NCBI RefSeq assembly: GCF_000378765.1
Contig: NZ_KB905346.1
Coordinates: 1 to 64,000 of the forward strand
Reading direction: 5' to 3'
Origin: Psychroflexus tropicus DSM 15496
GTDB taxonomy: Bacteria; Bacteroidota; Bacteroidia; Flavobacteriales; Flavobacteriaceae
DNA: 64,000 nucleotides
Position 1 is the stretch's first letter. Each line of letters starts with the position of its first letter. Below the pieces are notes generated by a model. That model had not been told where the DNA came from. It saw only the letters and a program-made list of their open reading frames with translations, and ran no database searches. This document shows, piece after piece, positions 28,495-37,426 of this stretch. The position numbers and the translations under genes were made by a program.

Positions 28495-28579
28495 TTGTAA
28501 TTAAACCTATACTCACTTTTTCAGTCTTAATTTAAATCTCAATTGAATTAGTCAATTGATTAAAAAATAAAAACTCACT

Positions 28580-31069
28580 ATGATTAAAAAATTAGTTTAC
28601 TACACATTCGTCGCGGGAATGGTAGTTTCGATGTCATCCTGTTCTATATTACAGGGTAAAAAAGATGATAAATCGGCTTCAAAATCTCCTAAAAAGGAAT
28701 CCAAAAATGGAGTAAAACCTTATAGTAAAATTATCACCAACAAAGCTAAATCAGACGAAGGTCTGTTTACAGTTCATCAGGTTGATCAGGACTATTTCTT
28801 TGAAATTCCAGATTCACTTTTCAACCGAGAGATGTTGATGGTCACTCGTATAGCTCAAACCGCTCAGGGTATCGGCTTTGGTGGGGGAAAGCAAAATGAA
28901 CAGGTTCTTCGTTGGCAAAAGAAAGGTGACAAAGTTTATCTTAGAGTAGTTTCTTATGACATCGCAGCAGCAGACTCGCTTCCTATTAACGAGGCAGTAG
29001 TTAATTCTAATTTTGAACCAATCTTATATTCTTTTGAGGTTAAAGCTTATAAAAAAGATTCAGTTAACAACAATACGGTTATTAACGTTAACGATTTATT
29101 CCAAAAAGATGTTGAAGCCATAGGACTTCAAAGTCGCAGAAGAAAACCTTATAAAATTTCACGATTAGATGGAAGTCGTTCTTATATCGATACCATCAGA
29201 AGTTATCCTGAAAATATTGAAATTAGACACGTCAAAACCTATAATGCAGGTGATCCACCGTCAAATTCCAGTACAGGTTCTGTTTCACTAAAGTTTAGTA
29301 ATTCGATGGTGCTTTTGCCTAAAGTTCCAATGAGAAGACGCTACTTTGATCAGCGTGTTGGATGGTTTACTAGCCGTCAAACCGATTATGGCTTGGATAA
29401 TCAAAAATCTGAAACAGTTACCTATTTAGATCGTTACAGACTGGAGGTGAAAGATGAGGATATTGAAAAATATAAAAGAGGAGAACTGGTAGAACCTAAA
29501 GAGCCAATTATTTATTATATCGACAGAGCTACTCCAAAAAAATGGAGAAAATACATTAAGCAAGGTATTGAGGACTGGCAAGTCGCTTTTGAAGCTGCTG
29601 GTTTCAAAAATGCAATTATTGCAATGGACCCTCCATCAAAGGAAGAAGATCCAGACTGGAGTCCAGAAGATGTAAGATATTCTGTGGTAAGATATTTAGC
29701 CTCTCCAATACCTAATGCTAATGGACCTCATGTAAGTGATCCTAGATCTGGAGAAATTTTAGAATCAGATATCAATTGGTATCACAATGTAATGACCTTA
29801 TTACGTAACTGGTATTTTGTACAAACTGCGGCTATCAATCCAGAGGCCAGAGGAGTCGAGTTTAAAGATGAGGTCATGGGACGCTTAATCCGCTTTGTAT
29901 CTTCTCACGAAGTTGGGCACACCCTCGGACTTCCACACAACATGGGAAGTAGTGTAGCTTACGATGTTGAAGATCTTAGAGATCCAGAATTTACTAAAGA
30001 ATATGGGACTGCACCATCAATAATGGATTACGCCAGATTCAACTATATCGCTCAGCCAGGAGATGGCGACGTATCTTTGATGCCTAACGTAGGTCCTTAC
30101 GATAAGTATTCTATTGCTTGGGGATACAAACCAATCTTGGATAAGACTCCTGAAGAAGAAAAAGAAATCTTAAACCAGTGGATTTTAGAAAAAGCTGGAG
30201 ATCCTATTTACAGGTTTGGGAAACAACAATCTGGAGGAGTGATCGATCCAAGTTCTCAAACAGAAGACTTAGGAGATGATTCCATGGAAGCAAGTGCTTA
30301 CGGTATAGAGAATCTCAAGCGTATCGTCCCTAATTTGATTGAATGGACTGCCGAAGATGGTAAAAATTACGATGATCTAGAAGATCTTTATAATCAGGTA
30401 TACGGTCAATATAATCGTTATATGGGCCATGTGGCTGCGAACATTGGTGGAGTTTACGAATACTATAAGACTTACGATCAGGATGGTGCAGTTTATATAC
30501 ATACACCAAGAGACAAGCAGGTGAGAGCCATGGAGTTTTTACAGGAACAATTATTCGAAACCCCAGAATGGCTAATCGACCAGGATATTTTCAACAAAAT
30601 TCAATTTGATGGATATTTAGAGAAAATCAAATCCTATCAGGAAAGAGCTTTAAATAATGTCTTGGATTTTGGTCGTATGGCTAGAATGATGGAGAATGAA
30701 GAGCTTAATGATGATGCCTACAGCATGGTTGAGATGATGGAAGATTTAAGAACTGGTTTGTTTAGTGAATTGAGAAGAGGAGAAGAAATTTCTAGAATCA
30801 GAAGAAATCTTCAAAGAGTTTATATTTCAAGAATGCATGAACTCATGACAGAAGAACAGTCTAGTATTCCAGCGCGTTACAGACGATACATCAGTAGAAG
30901 TAATATTGATGTAGAGACTAGTGATATTAGACCTCTAGTAAGAGCTGAATTAAAAACCTTACAAAGAGACATGAGAAGAGCCATCAATAGAACGCGTGAT
31001 ACAATGACAAGATATCATTTGCAAGATGGTGTTGAACGAATTGAAAAAATCCTCAATCCAGAAGCCTAA
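28580..31069 (+). CDS. zinc-dependent metalloprotease (DUF5117/DUF4953 family)
   Basis: 829 residues: lipoprotein signal (MSSCSILQG, Cys near 21), an N-terminal DUF5118/DUF5117-type beta region, and a metzincin-like catalytic domain with HEVGHTLGLPHN near 445 (two zinc His and Glu in HEVGH, third His in LPHN) and a Met-turn-like IMDYARFNY near 484. The C-terminus is helical and Arg-rich. It should be an outer-membrane or secreted protease of the large family common in flavobacteria; its substrate is unknown. It is a single-gene transcript ended by a strong terminator. Confidence 0.9.
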   Translation: MIKKLVYYTFVAGMVVSMSSCSILQGKKDDKSASKSPKKESKNGVKPYSKIITNKAKSDEGLFTVHQVDQDYFFEIPDSLFNREMLMVTRIAQTAQGIGFGGGKQNEQVLRWQKKGDKVYLRVVSYDIAAADSLPINEAVVNSNFEPILYSFEVKAYKKDSVNNNTVINVNDLFQKDVEAIGLQSRRRKPYKISRLDGSRSYIDTIRSYPENIEIRHVKTYNAGDPPSNSSTGSVSLKFSNSMVLLPKVPMRRRYFDQRVGWFTSRQTDYGLDNQKSETVTYLDRYRLEVKDEDIEKYKRGELVEPKEPIIYYIDRATPKKWRKYIKQGIEDWQVAFEAAGFKNAIIAMDPPSKEEDPDWSPEDVRYSVVRYLASPIPNANGPHVSDPRSGEILESDINWYHNVMTLLRNWYFVQTAAINPEARGVEFKDEVMGRLIRFVSSHEVGHTLGLPHNMGSSVAYDVEDLRDPEFTKEYGTAPSIMDYARFNYIAQPGDGDVSLMPNVGPYDKYSIAWGYKPILDKTPEEEKEILNQWILEKAGDPIYRFGKQQSGGVIDPSSQTEDLGDDSMEASAYGIENLKRIVPNLIEWTAEDGKNYDDLEDLYNQVYGQYNRYMGHVAANIGGVYEYYKTYDQDGAVYIHTPRDKQVRAMEFLQEQLFETPEWLIDQDIFNKIQFDGYLEKIKSYQERALNNVLDFGRMARMMENEELNDDAYSMVEMMEDLRTGLFSELRRGEEISRIRRNLQRVYISRMHELMTEEQSSIPARYRRYISRSNIDVETSDIRPLVRAELKTLQRDMRRAINRTRDTMTRYHLQDGVERIEKILNPEA

Positions 31070-31090
31070 ACAATTAATTTAATGTTTTAA

Positions 31091-31118
31091 AACCACCTCT
31101 TGTTGAGGTGGTTTTTTT
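31091..31118 (+). terminator. intrinsic terminator of the metalloprotease gene
   Basis: Perfect 9-bp stem AACCACCTC/GAGGTGGTT with a 5-nt loop, followed by TTTTT. Located 21 bp after the stop. Confidence 0.92.
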
Positions 31119-31134
31119 GTTAGTAAAAGATATA

Positions 31135-31169
31135 AAAAACCCCCTTACAGATATTTATCAATAAGGGGG
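31135..31169 (-). terminator. intrinsic terminator of the Arg/Ser-rich gene
   Basis: Stem CCCCCTTA/TAAGGGGG (31140-31147/31162-31169). On the minus strand it is followed by TTTTTT, so it ends the transcript of the gene at 31191-32360. Confidence 0.88.
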
Positions 31170-31190
31170 AAATAAACAAAAAAAATATAA

Positions 31191-32360
31191 TTATGACCTG
31201 TTTCTAGAACTGCTACTTTGTTTACTTTCTCTAAATCTAGAATTTCTTTTAGATTCAGATACCTGTCTTCTTTGTGAAAATACTCTTGCTTTATTAGCAG
31301 TATGTCTTCTGGACGGCTTCATTTGTTTTGAAGATCTATTTGATCTTGTACCAGATATTCTACTTTGGCTTCTGGTATTCAATTTTGTAGATCTAGACTT
31401 CATTCTTTCCTTTACAGCTGAAGCTCTTGAATTTCTTCGAGAAACTTCATATCTGCTTCTTCTATTTTGAACTCTATCTGGAGTTCTTCCCATTCTGGTT
31501 CTTACCTCAGTCCGACTTGAAGCCTCTATATTGTTTATCGATCTAGATGATCTAGAGACTTGGTTCCTACGGTTTTCTAAATTTACATTCGTATTAGACC
31601 TCCTTATACGATTAGCTCTTTCCAAACGTCTTTGTACGTTAGACCTTAAGTTTCTTTCAAATCTGTTTCTAGGCGACTGTGCATAACTTCGACTCCTATT
31701 AGTAGTGACACTTGATCTTTGGCTTGGGGATTGTCTGTTGAATGCAAAATGACGTCTATTGTTTCTATAAGGTCTGTAGTATATGTGCCTTACTGGTCTA
31801 TAAAATCGTCTGTACGGTACCGCACTTATCAAACAAAATTGAGCTGCAGGTAAGGCGTAATATTGATGCCATGGTCTCCAGACAAAGTTTCTATGAGATA
31901 GATTAACAAAGCCTGTTTGTCTCCAAAGATTATGACCTCTATAGTATAGGTTTAATCCACCTATTCGATTCACAAAACCACGTCGGTTATAATTAATGAA
32001 TATACTCCCGATCTGTTGTATACGTCCGTAATAATCATAAAAAATGGGAGTGTTTCTTATTTGAATTATGGCCCCATAGCTATCATACTGTACATATGGA
32101 TTGTAATTAAAACCAGTATTGAAAGTGAAGTTAATTCCATTCCCTCCCAATGCAAAGTTGGAAGCAACTTGAGGAAGGTAAAAATCAAATTGCCCATCTT
32201 GAAACACAGAAAACTCGATACCATTTTCAGTGAAGATAAACGAAGAATTTGCGTTAGTATTCCAGCCGTTTACTGTATTGATAGCTTGGCTTGATTGATT
32301 TGCCCATCCAGACATACTGAAAAAAACAAACCCTGCGAGTAAATAGATAAATCCTTTCAT
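31191..32360 (-). CDS. secreted protein with a long Arg/Ser-rich basic tail
   Basis: 389 residues, family not recognised. Signal peptide (to about SGWANQ), a beta-rich domain at 25-180 rich in Tyr, Phe and Asn ('YDYYGRIQQIGSIFINYN'), then about 190 residues of Arg, Ser, Asn and Gln with almost no acidic residues ('NRRHFAFNRQSPSQRSS'). The tail should be disordered and strongly positive and could bind nucleic acid, anionic polysaccharide or the cell envelope. The C-terminus (SSSRNRS) is not a T9SS tail. Own terminator downstream. Confidence 0.75.
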   Translation of the reverse strand: MKGFIYLLAGFVFFSMSGWANQSSQAINTVNGWNTNANSSFIFTENGIEFSVFQDGQFDFYLPQVASNFALGGNGINFTFNTGFNYNPYVQYDSYGAIIQIRNTPIFYDYYGRIQQIGSIFINYNRRGFVNRIGGLNLYYRGHNLWRQTGFVNLSHRNFVWRPWHQYYALPAAQFCLISAVPYRRFYRPVRHIYYRPYRNNRRHFAFNRQSPSQRSSVTTNRSRSYAQSPRNRFERNLRSNVQRRLERANRIRRSNTNVNLENRRNQVSRSSRSINNIEASSRTEVRTRMGRTPDRVQNRRSRYEVSRRNSRASAVKERMKSRSTKLNTRSQSRISGTRSNRSSKQMKPSRRHTANKARVFSQRRQVSESKRNSRFRESKQSSSSRNRS

Positions 32361-32542
32361 GATCTTCGGGTTTAAGGGTTATATCTAAGACATAACAAAG
32401 CCTGTGCCGAAATATATAAAATACTGATTTACAGAATTATAAGATTAATTAGTCTGTATAGTGTTAATCTTTATAATCAATTTAAAGTCCCTAAAAAGGA
32501 TTTGGGAGAGCATTTTAATTCTGGATCAAGAAAATACAATAA

Positions 32543-33775
32543 TTAAAGAATCAATTCAGGATCTTTCTCTTGGAGCTTTAATTTTTTTTCTGAAGTTTGA
32601 ATAAGTTGTTTGGCCGATTTGACGATGTAGTCTTGAAAATAATGCTTCCTTTTATTTTGGGTGTGAGTCATAACAATAACCACCAAATCATCATCTGGGT
32701 GATACTCAAGACCATTTCTAAAACCATCCCAAAGGCCATTATGATAAATGATTTTTTTTCCAGCTTTTTTTTCTAATCTAAATCCCATGCCGTAGCGTTT
32801 ATTCTTTCCGCCTTTATCATTACCAAACATCAAGTTGACACTTTCTTCACTTAAGATGTTAGCGTTTTTAAGGTCCCTAAACCAAACAAATAAATCCTTT
32901 GGTGAAGCATAAATCCCTTTATCCCCTATAGCACCATTGTGGAATCCAGCCGGTAATTTAATGAAGGAACGTCCATAAGCTTGATAGCCATCTAGTATAA
33001 AGTCATCATTCTTTTCATTTTTAACTACAAAAGTTTCATCAAGACAGAGCGGAAGTAGGAATTCCTCTTCTATAAACTCACCTAAAGTCAGATTGCTTAC
33101 CTGTTCTACAATAGCTCCTAAGACGACATAGCCTGTGTTACTGTAACTAAAATACCTCCCAGACGGAAAATTGAGCCTAGGGGCATGAGTATTGAGAAGA
33201 TCAACAACTTCAAGATTATTAGGCGCTATATCATCCTTCCAGTATTGTTCAGTCAAATACATATAGTTCCAAAGCCCAGATCTGTGTTTTAAAAGATCTC
33301 TGACGCTCACCTCCTCAAACTTGAAATCAGCTAAGTAGTTTGAAACTGGGTGGTCGATATCCAACAGGTTTTTTTCATGAAGCTTCAAAATGGCTGCGGC
33401 TGTATATTGCTTACTCACCGAAGCTAATTGATACGAAAGATCGGGCTGCATAACCTCCTTGGTGATAGGGTTCTTGTAGCCGAATTGATTTTCGTATAAA
33501 ATTTGGTCTTTATAGGCGACAATTACAGATCCGTTGATACGATACCGCCTGGCTTTGTCTATTATTTTTTTTTGGAAAGTAGATAATTCTGAAGAAAAAA
33601 TACTCTTATAATCTGGAACTTCAGGCTTAGGTTCGGGTTCTGCGATAACTGTCGCATTTTCATTATAGGTCTCAAAATTACTGAAAGCAAAATTTTGAAA
33701 CAAAGAGTAAGAGATGATGAGAGCTAGAGTTGCAAACATCAAAAATCTAAAGAAAAGCTTTGAATTAAATCTCAT
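32543..33775 (-). CDS. beta-lactamase-family serine hydrolase (class C-like)
   Basis: 410 residues: N-terminal TM or signal anchor (10-30), then a class C beta-lactamase/DD-peptidase fold with SxxK as SVSK (nucleophile S119, K122), YSN at 211-213, and an HNG-type third motif ('IIYHNGLWDGFRN'). Such proteins hydrolyse amide or ester bonds in peptides or cell-wall-like substrates; the real substrate is unknown, and most members are not antibiotic resistance enzymes. It stands alone with A/T-rich flanks. Confidence 0.9.
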   Translation of the reverse strand: MRFNSKLFFRFLMFATLALIISYSLFQNFAFSNFETYNENATVIAEPEPKPEVPDYKSIFSSELSTFQKKIIDKARRYRINGSVIVAYKDQILYENQFGYKNPITKEVMQPDLSYQLASVSKQYTAAAILKLHEKNLLDIDHPVSNYLADFKFEEVSVRDLLKHRSGLWNYMYLTEQYWKDDIAPNNLEVVDLLNTHAPRLNFPSGRYFSYSNTGYVVLGAIVEQVSNLTLGEFIEEEFLLPLCLDETFVVKNEKNDDFILDGYQAYGRSFIKLPAGFHNGAIGDKGIYASPKDLFVWFRDLKNANILSEESVNLMFGNDKGGKNKRYGMGFRLEKKAGKKIIYHNGLWDGFRNGLEYHPDDDLVVIVMTHTQNKRKHYFQDYIVKSAKQLIQTSEKKLKLQEKDPELIL

Positions 33776-33982
33776 TTAAAATGAATACTTCATTTTTAGT
33801 GCAATATATTATAAATAATTGCTACTTCTAAATTCACTAACAATTTTAATTAAAAAATATATAATAACCTATGGCTGTCCACTGTAATTGAAGGATATTA
33901 TGAATTAATTATGTTTTGAGGGTATAAACGAGATTAAACTAAGAATCGTCTACTTTATTTATTAAAATTGCTAAATTTTATT

Positions 33983-34708
33983 TTAAACTTGAGAAGGTTC
34001 TTTAGACCAAACCTCAGATAGTTCTTTTAAAGATTCAAAAAGTATATCAAAAGAGGAGATAACGTAATAGTCTTCTTGCATGATATCGGTTCTAAAAACC
34101 TTTTGGATAATTTCATCAATAGAATACGTCAGAAAATTAGCTTTTTGTTGATGGATTTGGTTAGTTTCACCGAAGGAGGATAGGATACCAGCACCATAGG
34201 ACTGAATTTTATCCTCTTCTTTAATGACTCCAAACTCGATGGTAAACCAGTAAAGGCGTTGAAGCTGAAGTAATTTATCTTTATCATCTATGAATTGACA
34301 ACCCAACTTGCCAAATTTATATACAAATTCAGAAAAGACAGGATTACTGAGTAATGGAACATGACCAAATATATCGTGAAACATATCGGGTTCTTCCAAA
34401 TAATCCAGGCTATCTTTAGAACGTAACCAGGTAGACGAACAAAACTTTCTTTCGGCTAAGAGTTGAAAAAATTCCTCGACTGGAATAAGGCCTGGAACAA
34501 CTTTCAATTCCCATTTGGTTTCTGTTTCGAACCAACGGTTTATGTGTACAAAACAAGGAATCTCATCAGCGTTCAATACAGGAGACATGTGATTTAAAGC
34601 ATCGATATAAGCTTGGGACGCTTTGCCAGGAATATTTTCGACTTGGCGATCAAATAAGGTTTTCCACACCCATAAATCTTCTTTAGTGTATTTAGACATG
34701 TCTTGCAT
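33983..34708 (-). CDS. phhA: phenylalanine 4-hydroxylase
   Basis: 241 residues, a non-haem iron, tetrahydropterin-dependent aromatic amino acid hydroxylase that converts Phe to Tyr. The 2-His-1-Glu iron site is visible: 'PDMFHDIFGHVPLL' with H111 and H116, and 'WFTIEFGVIKEE' with E158. Length fits the bacterial single-domain type without the regulatory domain. Its 5' leader holds a Tyr-codon leader peptide and a terminator (separate entries), so expression should rise when Tyr-tRNA is scarce. MSKYTKE, 9 bp downstream, is an alternative start. Confidence 0.93.
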   Translation of the reverse strand: MQDMSKYTKEDLWVWKTLFDRQVENIPGKASQAYIDALNHMSPVLNADEIPCFVHINRWFETETKWELKVVPGLIPVEEFFQLLAERKFCSSTWLRSKDSLDYLEEPDMFHDIFGHVPLLSNPVFSEFVYKFGKLGCQFIDDKDKLLQLQRLYWFTIEFGVIKEEDKIQSYGAGILSSFGETNQIHQQKANFLTYSIDEIIQKVFRTDIMQEDYYVISSFDILFESLKELSEVWSKEPSQV

Positions 34709-34723
34709 TAGCTTGTTTTTTAA

Positions 34724-34756
34724 ATAAAAATCCCGATTCGTAATGGAATCGGGATT
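34724..34756 (-). terminator. attenuator terminator in the phhA leader
   Basis: On the minus strand: a perfect 11-bp stem AATCCCGATTC (34756-34746) / GAATCGGGATT (34739-34729) with loop CATTAC, followed by a T-rich run. It lies upstream of phhA, not after a gene, which marks it as a leader terminator. Its 5' arm can pair instead with GAATCGG at 34795-34789 in the leader-peptide coding region (CCGATTC, 34752-34746, 7 bp), forming an antiterminator. Confidence 0.88.
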
Positions 34757-34784
34757 GATTTGGATTTATTAAATGATTTCACCA

Positions 34785-34844
34785 TTAACCGATTCTTGAT
34801 CTAAGAATTGAATAATAGTAATAATAAGTTTCTTTTAATATCAT
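34785..34844 (-). CDS. tyrosine-rich leader peptide of the phhA attenuator
   Basis: The 19-codon ORF reads MILKETYYYYYSILRSRIG, with five consecutive Tyr codons (TAT TAT TAC TAT TAT, 34826-34812) and a TAA stop at 34787-34785. It begins 4 nt after the -7 box, so the transcript is probably leaderless. Right after the Tyr codons comes segment 1 (ATTCTT, 34808-34803), which pairs with segment 2 (AAGAAT, 34797-34792); segment 2 can instead pair with the 5' arm of the terminator. This is the classic 1:2, 2:3, 3:4 layout of amino acid attenuators. A second ATG 4 nt upstream opens a Leu-rich reading frame, but would lie at or before the likely transcript start. Confidence 0.8.
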   Translation of the reverse strand: MILKETYYYYYSILRSRIG

Positions 34845-34848
34845 GCAT

Positions 34849-34879
34849 CAAAGTTAGCTAATATTGGAATGTATGCAAA
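34849..34879 (-). promoter_or_regulatory. phhA promoter
   Basis: TTTG (34879-34876), 19 bp, TAACTTTG (34856-34849) on the minus strand, a full match to the Bacteroidota sigma consensus. Transcription should begin near 34845, directly at the leader-peptide ATG. Confidence 0.85.
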
Positions 34880-34971
34880 TCAACAAGTGTTAAATAGAAA
34901 AGAATTTAAACTTAAGCTTTAAACTTGGGTTTCTAAACAATTCCTCTTTATTTTACATCAATATAATAGCA

Positions 34972-35969
34972 ATGGCAAACAGAAAATACCGTTGGGGAAT
35001 CGTAGGGCTTGGAAATATAGCCCAGAAATTGGCCTCTGATTTAAAAAGTGTAAAGGGGGCAACCTTTATGCTGTGGCTTCCAGATCTGAAGCAAAAGCCA
35101 GGGCATTTGCAAAAGACAATGACGCTCATGTGTATTATGATTCTTACCAGGCTTTAGCAAAAGACCCTAAGGTGGACATCGTCTACGTTGCTACACCTCA
35201 CGTTTTTCATGCGGAACATACGCTCTTGTGTCTCAAGCAAAACAAAGCAGTATTATGCGAAAAACCAATAGCGATGAATGTTTTCCAATTCAAAACAATG
35301 CAGGAAGCAGCAAAGTCGAATAATTGCTTTTTAATGGAAGGGCTTTGGACCAATTTCATGCCGCATCTCCAAAAGGTCCATGAGTTAATTCAACAAAACA
35401 CTTATGGTCACTGTTTAAAAATGGAAGCTGACTTTTCTTTTAAAGCCGAGTTTGATCCTTACAAAAGGCTTTTTAATAAAAACTTGGGGGGTGGAGCTTT
35501 ACTGGATATTGGAATTTATCCGGTTTACCTGGCGCTTAAGCTGTTAGGCTTGCCTCAAGATATAGAGGCTTCTTGTGAATACTCTTCTACTGGTGTAGAT
35601 GCCTCCAATCAGATTGAGTTCAAGTATGCCAATGGTGCTTCGGCACAGTTATCTTCAAGTTTCTTAAAGACTACAGCATCACAAGCAAAAGTCTATTTTG
35701 AGGAAGCTGTAGTAGAATTCGGATCTAGATTTCATGAAACCGATAAGTTCACTATCAAAACTGATACAGGCACACAATCCTTCGATTATAACTATCCTGC
35801 TAACGGTTACCAATTTGAAATCGAACATGTCCATAGGTGCTTACATAGAGGTTTAGTCCAAAGTCCAGAGATGTCTTTAGAGGCATCTTACCAATTGATT
35901 TCAACTCTTGATGAAATAAGACATAAAATGGGCCTGCAGTATAAAGAAGATAAACCATATAAAGAGTAA
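34972..35969 (+). pseudogene. Gfo/Idh/MocA family oxidoreductase, frameshifted
   Basis: Two overlapping frames make one NAD(P)-dependent oxidoreductase. The N-terminal part 'WGIVGLGNIAQKLASDLKS' (Rossmann GxGxxA/G) is in the frame from 34972; the rest, from 'AVASRSEAKARAFA' through 'CEKPIAMN' and 'GGGALLDIGIYPVYL', is in the frame running to 35969. The join is at the five-G run 35055-35059: one more G gives the continuous sequence KGGNLYAVASRS. Intact length would be about 332 residues, normal for the family. Either a real inactivating or phase-variable slip, or a sequencing error. The substrate (sugar or cyclitol) cannot be told. Confidence 0.85.
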
Positions 35970-36013
35970 GTCGGTGACCTGAAATAAACAGGAGATTTTA
36001 TCAGATTAAAAAA

Positions 36014-36043
36014 TTGTGTAAGCCTTTCGAATTAGTAAATTTG
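36014..36043 (+). promoter_or_regulatory. serS promoter
   Basis: TTG (36014-36016), 19 bp, TAAATTTG (36036-36043), a full consensus promoter 25 bp before the serS ATG. Confidence 0.75.
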
Positions 36044-36068
36044 CTAAAAATTACAATCCCGTAACCTT

Positions 36069-37340
36069 ATGTTGGAAGTCAAGCACATTCGAGCGCACAA
36101 AGTCGAATATATCGAAGCTCTTAAAAAAAGAAATTTTGAAGCTGAGGCGGTATTTGAATCCATTTTAAAGCTAGATGATAAGCGTCGTGCCAGTCAAAAG
36201 CAATTGGATGAGATTTTATCTGAATCTAACAATTTATCTAAAGAGATAGGTCAATTATTCAAAGCGGGAGAAAAAGAAAAAGCCAATGCGCTTAAGGCTA
36301 AAACAGCTGAACTTAAAGAAGATTCAAAACGACTTGGTGAAGAGATGAGCCAGGCCGCTACAGAGCTACAAGCCTTATTGTATCAGGTGCCCAATGTTCC
36401 TCATCCTTCTGTTCCTGCGGGTAAAAGTGAAGAAGATAATGAAGAGATTTTTAAGGAGGGAGAGGTGCCCAAATTATCCAAAAATGCTCTTCCTCATTGG
36501 GAATTAGCCAAGAAGTATGATATTATCGATTTTGAACTTGGTAATAAAATAACTGGTGCTGGATTTCCGGTATATAAAGGGAAAGGAGCCAGGCTCCAAA
36601 GGGCACTAATATCTTATTTTTTAGATAAGAATACTGAAGCTGGGTATAAAGAAGTGCAGGTCCCGCTCCTGGTAAACGAAGCTTCTGGATATGGCACTGG
36701 TCAGTTGCCAGACAAAGAAGGACAAATGTATCACGTGGGTAATGATGACCTTTATTTAATACCTACCTCAGAAGTACCTATAACCAATATGTTTCGTGAT
36801 GACTTATTAACAGAAAAGCAGTTGCCCATTCAATTAACAGGGTACACTCCATGTTTTAGAAGAGAAGCAGGAAGTTATGGTGCTCACGTTCGTGGCCTTA
36901 ATCGCTTGCATCAATTCGATAAAGTAGAAGTCGTCAATATTGTGAAACCTGGAGATTCTTACCAGGTACTAGACCAAATGGTAGAACATGTCCAGTCGAT
37001 TTTAAGAGATCTGAAATTACCTTACAGGATTTTAAGGTTATGTGGAGGAGATTTAGGCTTTACCTCTGCATTAACCTTTGACTTTGAGCTATTTTCTACT
37101 GCTCAGGACCGCTGGCTTGAAATTTCTTCAGTTTCCAATTTTGAAACTTTTCAGGCTAATCGATTGAAAATAAGATATAAAGACGCTCATAAAAATAAAG
37201 CTTTGGTTCATACACTCAATGGAAGTTCATTAGCCTTACCAAGAGTTTTAGCGGGTATTTTAGAAAACTATCAAACCGATGATGGCATTGTTGTGCCAGA
37301 AGTTTTGAGGCCTTATGCAGGTTTTGAGAAAATAGATTAA
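36069..37340 (+). CDS. serS: serine--tRNA ligase
   Basis: 423 residues, class II synthetase charging tRNA-Ser (and tRNA-Sec where present). An N-terminal antiparallel coiled coil (about 25-100) binds the tRNA long arm. The catalytic core shows 'LYLIPTSEVPITNMF', motif 2 'TPCFRREAGSYGAHVRGLNR', and motif 3 'NGSSLALPRVLAGILENYQ'. Length and motifs are normal. Transcribed from its own promoter; the next gene has a separate one. Confidence 0.97.
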   Translation: MLEVKHIRAHKVEYIEALKKRNFEAEAVFESILKLDDKRRASQKQLDEILSESNNLSKEIGQLFKAGEKEKANALKAKTAELKEDSKRLGEEMSQAATELQALLYQVPNVPHPSVPAGKSEEDNEEIFKEGEVPKLSKNALPHWELAKKYDIIDFELGNKITGAGFPVYKGKGARLQRALISYFLDKNTEAGYKEVQVPLLVNEASGYGTGQLPDKEGQMYHVGNDDLYLIPTSEVPITNMFRDDLLTEKQLPIQLTGYTPCFRREAGSYGAHVRGLNRLHQFDKVEVVNIVKPGDSYQVLDQMVEHVQSILRDLKLPYRILRLCGGDLGFTSALTFDFELFSTAQDRWLEISSVSNFETFQANRLKIRYKDAHKNKALVHTLNGSSLALPRVLAGILENYQTDDGIVVPEVLRPYAGFEKID

Positions 37341-37395
37341 AGCTTTTTCAAAAGTATTTTAGAATACAGCTTTACAATTCTTTCTCAAAGTTGAG

Positions 37396-37423
37396 TTGAC
37401 CGAAAAATATTTAGGTAAATTTG
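37396..37423 (+). promoter_or_regulatory. promoter of the TPR-rsmA-mgtE operon
   Basis: TTG (37396-37398), 17 bp, TAAATTTG (37416-37423). The -7 box ends 3 nt before the ATG of the TPR gene, implying a leaderless mRNA. Confidence 0.65.
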
Positions 37424-37426
37424 AAT

